This document shows, piece by piece, positions 57,052 through 64,000 of a stretch of DNA of 64,000 bases. The notes beneath the pieces were generated by a model that did no database searches, was not told the origin of the DNA, and saw nothing but the letters and a program-made list of their open reading frames with translations. Every line of letters begins with the position of its first letter. The first letter of the stretch is position 1. The DNA comes from Ruaniaceae bacterium KH17. Its GTDB lineage: Bacteria; Actinomycetota; Actinomycetes; Actinomycetales; Actinomycetaceae. The position numbers were made by a program, and so were the translations under genes. The stretch spans positions 62,001 to 126,000 of the forward strand of contig FZQV01000001.1 of the NCBI GenBank assembly GCA_900199505.1. Direction: 5' to 3'.

Positions 57052-57661
57052 CGACCATCCGGCGGTGGTGCTCGGCGCCACGAGCATCATCGGCGTTCAC
57101 AGCAGCCTCTTCGTCAGCGGCACCGGTGCCACGGTTGCGGAACTCCTCGAGCACGGCTCGCACTTCGATCTGGTGCTCCTCGATCTCACCCTCCGTGACG
57201 GCTCGCGCCCCGCCGAGAACGTCCGCACCCTCACCGCCCATGGGATCCCGGTGATCATCTTCACCAGCGGCGATGAGCCGCGCCTCGTCCGCGAGGCCGC
57301 CCGGGCCGGCGCGATGGGGATGGTGCTCAAGACGGAGCCGCCGCAGAAGATCATCTCGGCGATCGTCGCCGTGCTGCGCGGAGAGGTGGCGGCGACGACG
57401 GACTGGGCGGCGGCGCTCGACGCGGACGAGGAGTTCGTCTCGGCCGCGCTCACCGATCGCGAGACCGAGGTACTCGCGCTGTATGCCGCAGGCGAGACCG
57501 CCGAGCGTGTGGCCCGGCAGCTGTTCATCTCACGTGAAACGGTACTCGATCACATCCGGCGGATCCGCTCGAAGTACACGGCGATCGGCCGCACGGCTCC
57601 GAGCAAGCTCGATCTCTATCATCGCGCCGTCGAAGATGGGATCCTCCCGCGGGAGCGATAA
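57026..57661 (+). CDS. NarL/LuxR-type response regulator
   Basis: 211 residues. The receiver domain has acidic pair D9-D10, phospho-acceptor D53 (VLLDLTL), T80 and K102, all intact. A LuxR-type HTH follows at ~140-200 (LTDRETEVLALYAAGETAERVARQLFIS split across the turn, with RETVLDHIRRIRSKY as recognition region). It overlaps the end of the ATPase-like gene, so the two are co-translated. The intact kinase at 58652-59794, convergent to it, is the likely cognate partner. It probably binds the GC-box found upstream of the ATPase-like and 59911 genes. Confidence 0.9.
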   Translation: MRRHIGIVDDHPAVVLGATSIIGVHSSLFVSGTGATVAELLEHGSHFDLVLLDLTLRDGSRPAENVRTLTAHGIPVIIFTSGDEPRLVREAARAGAMGMVLKTEPPQKIISAIVAVLRGEVAATTDWAAALDADEEFVSAALTDRETEVLALYAAGETAERVARQLFISRETVLDHIRRIRSKYTAIGRTAPSKLDLYHRAVEDGILPRER

Positions 57662-57665
57662 GCCC

Positions 57666-58673
57666 TCAGAGATCGCCGATGGGAGTTCCATCGGGGGCGA
57701 ACTCGCGGCGCCGGACATCGCCGCCGGCGTCGAGCAGAATCGACACCGTTCCACCACGGCGCTGCGGAACGAACCGAATGGTGGCATCCGTGACCCGTTC
57801 GTCCTCCAGCAGCGCGATCAGGTGGGCGGCGAGCGCGTCCGAGATCACACCCGAGGCCTCCTCCTCGGCGCCCACCACCTTCACCGCCACGCCGCGCCGC
57901 TGCGCATCCCCGATCGCGCGCAGGAGTTCCCGGTGGGTGGGCACATCGCGGCGCAAGAGTGCGCGCACGTGCGAATCGGCCGCCCGCACCTCGCCGTGCA
58001 ACTCGGGCGTCAGGTTCTCGCCCTCCACGAGCCGCCGCAGAATCGGCTCGACGACGGCGGGGACTTCGTGGCGGATCCACTGGTGATGCGCGAGGCGGCC
58101 ATGCACGGCGTCCGTCCGCACAACCGTGGTGAGCTGCTCGGCAAGCACGGGAGCGCGGTTGACGGCGATGGCCCGCCAGATCAGGAAGAGCCCCCACATC
58201 ACGGCCACGGGTACGAGCGATCCCGCGGCACAGCCGAGCGGTTGCGCCGCCGCGCAGGTCACGGCCGCACCCGTTCCAGCTTGCAGCGCGAGGATCACGA
58301 CGGCCGAGACGGTCCCGACGACGATGTTCCCACGCAAGATCAGCAATGCCACTCCCACGCACAGCAACCCGAGCCCATAGCCCGTCCCCCCACCCGGTGG
58401 CCTGAGGACCACGAGCAGCGCGGCCACGCCGGTGATGCCGACCATCAGGACCTCGTGCGGCCACGGAAGCGGCCCGGGGCGGCGGCGGGTGACCACCACG
58501 CAATCGATCAGCGCGGCCACGAGCACGAGCCAGTGCGCGAGTGTCCACGCGGCGAGGGGCGGCACGGCACGGCCCACCACGGCACCGGCCACGATCGCGA
58601 GGCCCGCGAGAACGAGCGTGGGGCGCGCGAGTGGATGCGAGAGCGGGGAATCTACTCGCCCGGACGGTTCCAT
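57666..58673 (-). CDS. Degenerate histidine-kinase-like membrane sensor
   Basis: 335 residues: six N-terminal helices (TLVLAGLAIVAGAVVGRAV, AHWLVLVAALIDCVVV, and others to ~165), a helical DHp-like region (WIRHEVPAVVEPILRRLVEG) and a C-terminal ATPase-like fold (GVAVKVVGAEEEASG, ALAAHLIALLEDERVTDATIRF). No N-box Asn or Gly-rich G boxes can be seen, so ATP binding is doubtful. It overlaps the intact kinase gene upstream by 22 bp. Likely a co-sensor or dimer partner without its own activity. Confidence 0.75.
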   Translation of the reverse strand: MEPSGRVDSPLSHPLARPTLVLAGLAIVAGAVVGRAVPPLAAWTLAHWLVLVAALIDCVVVTRRRPGPLPWPHEVLMVGITGVAALLVVLRPPGGGTGYGLGLLCVGVALLILRGNIVVGTVSAVVILALQAGTGAAVTCAAAQPLGCAAGSLVPVAVMWGLFLIWRAIAVNRAPVLAEQLTTVVRTDAVHGRLAHHQWIRHEVPAVVEPILRRLVEGENLTPELHGEVRAADSHVRALLRRDVPTHRELLRAIGDAQRRGVAVKVVGAEEEASGVISDALAAHLIALLEDERVTDATIRFVPQRRGGTVSILLDAGGDVRRREFAPDGTPIGDL

Positions 58674-59794
58674 CCGATCACCACCCTCGTCCCTTGAGCG
58701 CCGCTGTCAATCGTGACGCGACCGCCGTCGAGTTCCAATATCCGCCGGATGATGCTCTCGCGCACACCGAAGTGCGCGGCTCCAATGGCCTCGGGATCGA
58801 AGCCCGGGCCGGTGTCGCTGATCGTGACGACGATCGTGCCGTCCGCTGCGAGGACCGAACCGCTGCCGCCAACTGCGTGGCGCGCGGCGTTCCGGGCGGC
58901 CTCGGCGGCCGCCAGCCCCACGGTGCTCGCGGCGACAGAAGAAACCCATCCTGCCGTGACCGCCGAGGCGACGGCCACGCCCGGGGCCGCCTCCGCCGTC
59001 AGCGCGCGGATCAGCTCCGCCGCGTCGGACGATCTCAGTTCGATCGGCTCGGTGACCGGTTCGCCATCGGCCCGCGCGAGGCTCCGTAACGCCACTGATG
59101 CACTCCGGCGCAGCTCCTCGGGAGGCTCGCCGTCGAAGAGCAGCGCCGCACCGAAGGTCGCGAGCACTTCGTCATGCACCTCGCGGGCGAACGCCTCGAA
59201 CCCCGCCGAGGCTGCCTGGATCCGTTCGTCCTCCGCCCGCAGTTGCTCCGTCACTTCGCGGACGCGGTGGTACTCGACGAGCTGCGCACGCAGGGAGTAC
59301 ACAAGCATCACGACTGCGATGTTCGCGCAATGCACGAAGCCCGCCGCAAGTACCGAATCGGGGATATCACCGAGGAACGCCAGCGCGGAGAGCGGCACGG
59401 CGGCGGAGAATGCGATGACGGCCGCGAGGACGTAGGGAATCCGCAGGACGAGCACCAGCGAGGAAAGCGCGATCGCGTCCCACCACCAGCTTTGCGGGGA
59501 CGGTACGAACTCGCCGTTGCCCGTCCACGCGAGACAACTGAGGAGCAAAGCGAGAAACAACACGGCGGGCTGCGCGATCCAGATCGCGCGCAGCACCACC
59601 GCCGGTAGCCGGAACCATCCCACGGCGGCAAGCACCAGCAACAGCGGCGGGATCGAGAGGAGGAGTCCCCACCACGGCGCGAACTGCCCGGCCTGCGCGA
59701 GAAGAGCGGGAATGCTTGCGAGCGCGGCAGCGATGCCGAGTAGTGCGATGCCGAGACCGATGCTCCGGTCAACCGGACTCCACGTGTGTGTCAC
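58652..59794 (-). CDS. Membrane sensor histidine kinase (HisKA_3 type)
   Basis: 380 residues: about six helices in the first 170, a coiled linker, the phospho-acceptor H207 in REVHDEVLATF and an HATPase domain with N-box EAARNAARHA (N302), G1 ISDTGPGFDP (327-332), G2 GVRESIIRR and a final GTRVVIGW. It is the only protein of the locus with a full set of kinase residues. Adjacent to and convergent with the LuxR-type regulator, its expected substrate. Divergent from 59911, with the second GC-box between them. Confidence 0.88.
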   Translation of the reverse strand: MTHTWSPVDRSIGLGIALLGIAAALASIPALLAQAGQFAPWWGLLLSIPPLLLVLAAVGWFRLPAVVLRAIWIAQPAVLFLALLLSCLAWTGNGEFVPSPQSWWWDAIALSSLVLVLRIPYVLAAVIAFSAAVPLSALAFLGDIPDSVLAAGFVHCANIAVVMLVYSLRAQLVEYHRVREVTEQLRAEDERIQAASAGFEAFAREVHDEVLATFGAALLFDGEPPEELRRSASVALRSLARADGEPVTEPIELRSSDAAELIRALTAEAAPGVAVASAVTAGWVSSVAASTVGLAAAEAARNAARHAVGGSGSVLAADGTIVVTISDTGPGFDPEAIGAAHFGVRESIIRRILELDGGRVTIDSGAQGTRVVIGWNRPGE

Positions 59795-59854
59795 GCGGCA
59801 CCTCCAGTCCTCGGGACACGGACCACCCCATTATCGCAATGCCGGAAGGTGCCG

Positions 59855-59873
59855 CCCCCATCTCTGGGGCGAA
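59855..59873 (+). promoter_or_regulatory. Shared GC-box, copy 2 (upstream of gene 59911)
   Basis: CCCCCATCTCTGGGGCGAA, one base shorter than copy 1 and otherwise differing at one position. It lies two bases upstream of the -35 of the 59911 promoter, the usual place for an activator. Confidence 0.55.
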
Positions 59874-59875
59874 TC

Positions 59876-59904
59876 TTGCCGGATATCCGCCCGCTCGGAA
59901 TAAT
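59876..59904 (+). promoter_or_regulatory. Leaderless promoter of gene 59911
   Basis: -35 TTGCCG (59876-59881), 17-bp spacer, -10 AATAAT (59899-59904). Seven bases later is the A of the ATG at 59911, so the mRNA would start at the start codon. Confidence 0.6.
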
Positions 59905-59910
59905 CGGGCC

Positions 59911-60297
59911 ATGATTCGTCTCGCCATCAACATTGGCATCTCACTGCTCGGCTCGGCGCTCGGCCTCCTCGCCTGCGCCTGGATCCTCGACGACGTCTCG
60001 ATCTCCCTGCAGGGATTCATCCTGGCGGTGGTCGTCTTCACGGCAGCGGAGTCGTTCCTCGCGCCGTGGGTACTCAAAGTGGCGCGCCAGCACGCGCGCG
60101 GGCTCCTGGGCGTGATCGGCCTCGTCTCAACGTTGCTCGCGCTCGTCATCGCCTCGGCGTTCCCCGGCGGGATCCGGATCAGCGGAATTACCACGTGGGT
60201 GCTGGCCTCGCTGATCGTGTGGGCCGTGAGTTCGCTCGGCGTGTGGCTGCTTCCGCTCGTCCTGCTGAAGAAGCAGGCCACCACGGAGTCGCAGTAG
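59911..60297 (+). CDS. Small four-helix membrane protein (phage-holin-like)
   Basis: 128 residues, almost all membrane: IGISLLGSALGLLACAWIL, GFILAVVVFTAAESFLAPWV, LLGVIGLVSTLLALVIASAF and TWVLASLIVWAVSSLGVWLLPLVLL. It resembles actinobacterial phage-holin-family/DUF superfamily IV proteins of unknown role. ATG 59911 fits a leaderless promoter; the longer upstream frame would cross both the promoter and the GC-box. The shared box ties it to the ATPase-like/two-component locus, as an effector or co-regulated envelope protein. Confidence 0.75.
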   Translation: MIRLAINIGISLLGSALGLLACAWILDDVSISLQGFILAVVVFTAAESFLAPWVLKVARQHARGLLGVIGLVSTLLALVIASAFPGGIRISGITTWVLASLIVWAVSSLGVWLLPLVLLKKQATTESQ

Positions 60298-60314
60298 CCG
60301 CGGCGGCCCGCGAA

Positions 60315-60683
60315 CTACTCGCTCGCGGCGCGAGCGAGGGTGCCGATCTCGGTGCCGGACGCGTCGAAGATGTGCAGAGTATCGCCCTCAACGCTCCCGG
60401 TGCTCAGGCCGACGAGCCAGGTGTCCACGCCTTCACAGAACATCATCGTGGATGCAACTTCGCCGAAATCGACGCCGTCGCCGTCAGTCTTCTCCCACGA
60501 TCCCATGAGCTGGTTGCACCCGTCCGTGCCGCTCAGGGCGCCGTCGTCGGCAAGCACGAGCTGCGGCTGACCCTCGGCTTCGGTGCCCCAGGTGCCCTCA
60601 GGTCCGGCGGAGCCGCCGTCCGAGCAGGCGGAGATCAGGAGCAGGGACGCGGCGAGACCAGCCGCCAACTTCATCGTTCTCAT
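60315..60683 (-). CDS. META-domain lipoprotein
   Basis: 122 residues: signal with lipobox LLISAC, short Gly/Ser linker, then a META/HslJ domain starting GTWGTEAEGQPQLVL with LSGTDGCNQLMGSW and VASTMMFCEG (the family's conserved Asn and Cys positions). Exported and membrane anchored; HslJ relatives affect drug tolerance, but the role here is unknown. The -10-like TACAGT about six bases before ATG 60683 suggests leaderless translation. Convergent with gene 59911. Confidence 0.82.
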   Translation of the reverse strand: MRTMKLAAGLAASLLLISACSDGGSAGPEGTWGTEAEGQPQLVLADDGALSGTDGCNQLMGSWEKTDGDGVDFGEVASTMMFCEGVDTWLVGLSTGSVEGDTLHIFDASGTEIGTLARAASE

Positions 60684-60829
60684 GCGGACACTGTAACGCA
60701 CACGCGGCGCCCGGCCCGGCCCCGCGAGGCCCGCACGGAGCAGATCCCTCACATATGGGGATGCGCCCGGCGGCGACCGCACTGCGAACGGCACGCACAG
60801 TCCACGCCCGCGCCGGATACGATTCTCTC

Positions 60830-61954
60830 GTGACTCACGAAATCGAGATCGGACGCGGCAAGCGTGGGCGGCGTGCCTACGGATTCGACGACATCGCGAT
60901 CGTGCCTTCGCGGCGCACGCGAGACCCGGAGGATGTGAGCACCTCCTGGCAGATCGACGCCTTCCACGTGGAGACGCCGATCATGGGCGCCCCCATGGAC
61001 TCCTCGATGTCTCCGGAGACGATCATCGAGCTTGGCAGACTCGGCGGAATCGGCGTGCTCAACCTCGAGGGGTTGTGGACGCGCTACGAGGACCCGGCGC
61101 CCTTGTTCGAGGAGATCGCACAGCTTCGAAACGGCGACGTGATGCGCCGGATGCAGGAGATCTACTCTGCGCCCGTCAATCCCGAACTGATCACCGAGCG
61201 AATCCGCCAGATCCGTGCCGCGGGTGTGCCCGTGGCCGGGGCGCTCTCGCCGCAGCGCACGCAGGAGCACTGGCGGCGCGTGGTCGAGGCCGGTGTGGAC
61301 CTGTTCGTGATCCGCGGGACTACGGTGTCGGCCGAGCACGTCTCGTACAACCGTGAACCGCTCAACCTGAAGCGCTTCATCTACGAGCTCGATGTCCCCG
61401 TGATCGTGGGAGGCGCGGCCACCTACACCGCCGCGTTGCACCTGATGCGCACCGGTGCCGCGGGAGTGCTCGTGGGCTTCGGCGGTGGCGCCTCGTACAC
61501 CACGCGCCAGGCGGTGGGGATCCATGTGCCCATGGCCACGGCCCTGGCCGATGTCGCCGCGGCACGTCGCGATTATCTCGACGAGTCGGGCGGTCGCTAC
61601 GTCCATGTCATCGCTGATGGCGCAATCGGCCGCTCGGGCGATCTCGTCAAGGCGATCGCAATGGGGGCCGACGCCGTCATGATGGGTACCGCTCTGGCCC
61701 GCGCCACCGAGGCACCCGGCAAGGGCTGGCACTGGGGCGTCGAGGCGCACCACCCCGTTCTCCCCCGTGGCGAGCGCGTGAACGTGGGGACCGCGGGCAC
61801 ACTCGAAGAGATCATCACCGGCCCCTCGCGCAGCGCGGACGGCACCACGAACTTGATGGGCGCCCTGGCCCGCGCCATGGCGACCACCGGCTATGTGGAC
61901 TTGAAGGAGTTCCAGCGGGTCGACGTCGTCGTCAACCCTTACGCCCCCCGCTAG
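60830..61954 (+). CDS. guaB3: GuaB3-type IMP-dehydrogenase-related protein lacking the active-site Cys
   Basis: A 374-residue TIM barrel: [77 protein letters not shown] and the C-terminal [12 protein letters not shown] are typical of the actinobacterial GuaB3 group, which lacks CBS domains. Where relatives have a catalytic Cys loop (GAACTTR-like), this protein reads GASYTTR (Tyr at 61495-61497), and no Cys is seen anywhere. GTG 60830 follows -10 TACGAT (60818-60823) by six bases, so it is probably leaderless; the longer frame from 60755 is not conserved in character. Confidence 0.85.
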   Translation: MTHEIEIGRGKRGRRAYGFDDIAIVPSRRTRDPEDVSTSWQIDAFHVETPIMGAPMDSSMSPETIIELGRLGGIGVLNLEGLWTRYEDPAPLFEEIAQLRNGDVMRRMQEIYSAPVNPELITERIRQIRAAGVPVAGALSPQRTQEHWRRVVEAGVDLFVIRGTTVSAEHVSYNREPLNLKRFIYELDVPVIVGGAATYTAALHLMRTGAAGVLVGFGGGASYTTRQAVGIHVPMATALADVAAARRDYLDESGGRYVHVIADGAIGRSGDLVKAIAMGADAVMMGTALARATEAPGKGWHWGVEAHHPVLPRGERVNVGTAGTLEEIITGPSRSADGTTNLMGALARAMATTGYVDLKEFQRVDVVVNPYAPR

Positions 61955-63023
61955 CCCCACGCTCCCCACTTGTGCTGCTCATCCCGGATCTCGGGGTGAT
62001 TGGCACGTGTCGGCCATGGATACGCAGCACAAGTCGGGGATGGGTGGGTTGCTGGTTGGGCCCGGAGTGCCGCAATCGGCAGTTCGTACTCGACCGCCAG
62101 ATCGCGGCGCCGGAAGCCTGCGAATCCGATCACGGTGAAGATCGCGGTCGCTAGCGTGACCCATGCGAGCCCCGTCCAGTCCACCGGGTCATCGGTGACG
62201 TGTGGGACGTGCCAGAAGGGACTGATTCCGAGGATCCAGTCCCAAAGGTTAAGAGTGGGTCCGAGAATCGTCAGGGCGAACGAGATCACCACGCCGATCC
62301 ATGCGGCGAAGGGCACGATCGGGCGGGCGCCAATCACTGCTATCGCGAACGCGATGACCGTCCACACCGCGGGAATCGTCACGACTGCCTGCGCTGCCAC
62401 ATCCCCGAAGCTCACGCCAAGATCGGCACGGTCAACCGCGGCCGCGATCAACAGCCCGGCGATGAGCACATAGCAGGTGGACTGGAGGAACGCGAGCGCC
62501 GCGGTACTCGCGAAGTAGCGGCGCCGGCTCACTGCCCCCGCCATGATCGGCTCCACGCGATCAGCGAGTTCTTCGGTCCGTACCTTCATCACGCTCTGGA
62601 CACCCGGAACGGAGAAGATGATGCCCACCATCGAGAAGATCATGACCAGGAATGCCAGGGTGAGATCCTCTTTGGTCACTGCCCCCGCCGAGAGGAAGCC
62701 CGCCACCACGCTGTCCTGCTCGAGCAGATCGATCGCCTCACCACCGGTCATGCTTGGCCACAGCGAGACATCACCGGGAACGCATGCGAGCCGGCGATCC
62801 AGCGCAACCACATCCCGCCACGGGTCCTGATCGAGCACACGCGCCGTGCCACGGTCGGCCGTCAGCAAGCCCAGGAGCACACGGATCGTTGTGGACTTGC
62901 CGGCCCATTCGGTCCGAGGTAGCCGTGCACCTGACCCTGCGCAACAGTGAGATCCACGCCGTTCAAGGCCGGGAACTTCCCGAACGACTTGTGCAGGCCG
63001 GAAACCTCAATCACATTCGGCAT
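61951..63023 (-). pseudogene. Broken ABC-2 exporter: ATPase/permease deletion fusion with frameshift
   Basis: The ATG at 63023 (with GAAAGGTGAG upstream) opens an ABC ATPase ([20 protein letters not shown]...). In Walker A the DNA encodes GPNG and then loses one G near 62910: [16 protein letters not shown] is recovered only by a shift of frame. The ATPase then runs to [14 protein letters not shown] (Q-loop region) and passes directly into the middle of a COG3559-type exporter permease ([24 protein letters not shown]). The signature, Walker B and the permease N-half are missing. About six permease helices remain. The last ~30 residues look like run-on sequence. Confidence 0.85.
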
Positions 63024-63220
63024 CGGCTCACCTTTCGCTGACTACTGAGATAAAGAACAGTAATCCGTGAATCCGTCGGCCTCGCCCCACGACCAACGAA
63101 GATCGCTCATGCCAGGGAGGGATGCGCACGCTCCAGCCCAGCTGGGATGCTCCGGACACGCTGCCACAAGTACGGCGGCTGGGTCGCCGCGATGTGGGTG
63201 GGATGTGAAAGGGTGGAGCC

Positions 63221-63928
63221 ATGAGCTGGATTGACGGGCCCCTTGTCGGATTCGATACCGAGACCACGGGGATCGACGTTGCCCACGAGCGGATCGTGAC
63301 CGCCGCCGTTGTCACGAGCGATGCATCGGGAAGCAGCGAGGTCACCTGGCTGATCGATCCGGGCATCGAGATCCCGGCTCGCGCCACCGAGGTACACGGG
63401 ATCAGCACCGAGTACGCGCACGCACATGGCGCGCAGCCCGCCGAAGCACTACCCGAGATCGCCGACGCCGTCGTCGCGGCGTTGCGCGCGGGCGCGCCGA
63501 TCGTGGCCTTCAACGCCGCCTACGATCTCGCGATCCTCGACGCCGAACTCGCCCGCCACGGGCTGGAGACGCTCCCCCAAAGGCTTGGGGGCGCCGTCGG
63601 GCCGATCATCGACCCTCTCGTCTTGGACCGGGCGCTCGAGAAGTACCGCCGAGGCAAGCGCACGCTCGGGGATCTGTGCACCGTCTATCGCGTGAGCACC
63701 GGGGATGACATGCACACTGCGGAGGTGGACGTGGCCGCAACGCTGGGTGTGCTGCGCGCGATCGCCGCCAAGCATCCCGAGATCGCCGCGCTGAGCCTCG
63801 CCGAACTGCACGAATGGCAGATCGCCGCGCACCGCGAGTGGGCCGCCGACTTCAACGGCTGGATGGCAAAGAACGGCCGAAGCGGCCGGGCCGATCTGGG
63901 CTGGCCGTATCCCGCAATCGTGGGTTGA
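63221..63928 (+). CDS. DnaQ-like 3'-5' exonuclease
   Basis: A 235-residue DEDDh exonuclease. Exo I is VGFDTETTGID, Exo II FNAAYDLAILDAEL and Exo III HTAEVDVAATLGVL, so all four acidic residues and the His are present. The first 190 residues match the DNA polymerase III epsilon-type domain; a ~45-residue C-terminal extension (EWQIAAHREWAADFNGW) is typical of the stand-alone actinobacterial version, whose role in proofreading or RNA/DNA turnover is not settled. AAAGGGTGG is about seven bases before the ATG. Confidence 0.92.
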   Translation: MSWIDGPLVGFDTETTGIDVAHERIVTAAVVTSDASGSSEVTWLIDPGIEIPARATEVHGISTEYAHAHGAQPAEALPEIADAVVAALRAGAPIVAFNAAYDLAILDAELARHGLETLPQRLGGAVGPIIDPLVLDRALEKYRRGKRTLGDLCTVYRVSTGDDMHTAEVDVAATLGVLRAIAAKHPEIAALSLAELHEWQIAAHREWAADFNGWMAKNGRSGRADLGWPYPAIVG

Positions 63929-64000
63929 GCAGAGTCGAAACAGTCGACTCCCTCGGCGGCGGGTGCTCGCCTGATCTGGAGCCACTGACCTTCTATAGCC

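Noticed and set aside
61951-62880. Reading the 309-codon frame as a genuine single-gene ABC transporter
   Set aside because: It lacks Walker A in frame, the signature, Walker B and the permease N-half; the upstream start and Walker A are recovered only after a frameshift.

Overview
The window is high-GC DNA (mid-60s percent by eye) with dense, short-spaced operons, many GTG starts and several leaderless promoters. Gene content is that of an actinobacterium: DUF3017 next to malate dehydrogenase, DUF3817 just upstream of guaA, perM/purN/purH synteny, a GuaB3-type protein, a PimB-like mannosyltransferase and a PspC envelope-stress locus. The pta-ackA pair and the tandem-duplicated phosphofructokinase fit a facultatively fermentative Actinomycetales/Actinomycetaceae-like organism, but the sequence alone does not give a species. 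No tRNA, rRNA, CRISPR array, intact insertion sequence or prophage was seen.

Layout. 1-2.8 kb: MacAB-like export operon cut by the left edge. 2.9-9.8 kb: one-carbon and central metabolism (xthA-folD-glyA, purU, mdh), interrupted at 6-7.5 kb by two orphan genes lying between inverted copies of a dispersed repeat. 9.9-16.4 kb: an FAD oxidoreductase, a eukaryote-like double-domain PFK and a TrpXYZ-type ABC importer. 16.7-21.8 kb: purH, a PadR/HAAS regulatory pair, purN and perM. 22-27.7 kb: sucCD, an acyltransferase and an LTA-synthase-like protein. 27.7-30.6 kb: an EsrISR-like PspC envelope-stress locus in decay, with a kinase/regulator deletion fusion, a frameshift and an internal stop. 30.5-42.4 kb: pcrA, membrane proteins, pimB-like, guaA, an asymmetric ABC exporter pair, a GNAT remnant and SURF1. 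42.6-48.6 kb: pta-ackA, an AI-2E-family permease and fumC. 48.7-54.4 kb: a four-gene operon pepA-abgT-glutaminase-SLC13. 54.5-60.3 kb: a candidate new signalling locus. 60.3-64 kb: a META lipoprotein, GuaB3-like protein, a broken ABC exporter and a DnaQ-like exonuclease.

The most unusual locus is 54.5-60.3 kb. A full-length P-type ATPase-like membrane protein has lost the phosphorylated Asp, the TGES loop and the M4 PEGL motif. It overlaps a LuxR-type response regulator gene. Two convergent sensor proteins follow, one an intact kinase and one degenerate, and then a small membrane protein. Near-identical GC-rich motifs lie upstream of the ATPase-like gene and of the small membrane gene, which suggests one regulon in which a dead pump acts as a sensor or scaffold.

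A second theme is gene decay by in-frame deletion that fuses two adjacent genes. It is seen in the PspC kinase/regulator and in an ABC-2 exporter, each with an additional frameshift. A dispersed ~110-bp palindromic repeat occurs three times at gene ends.
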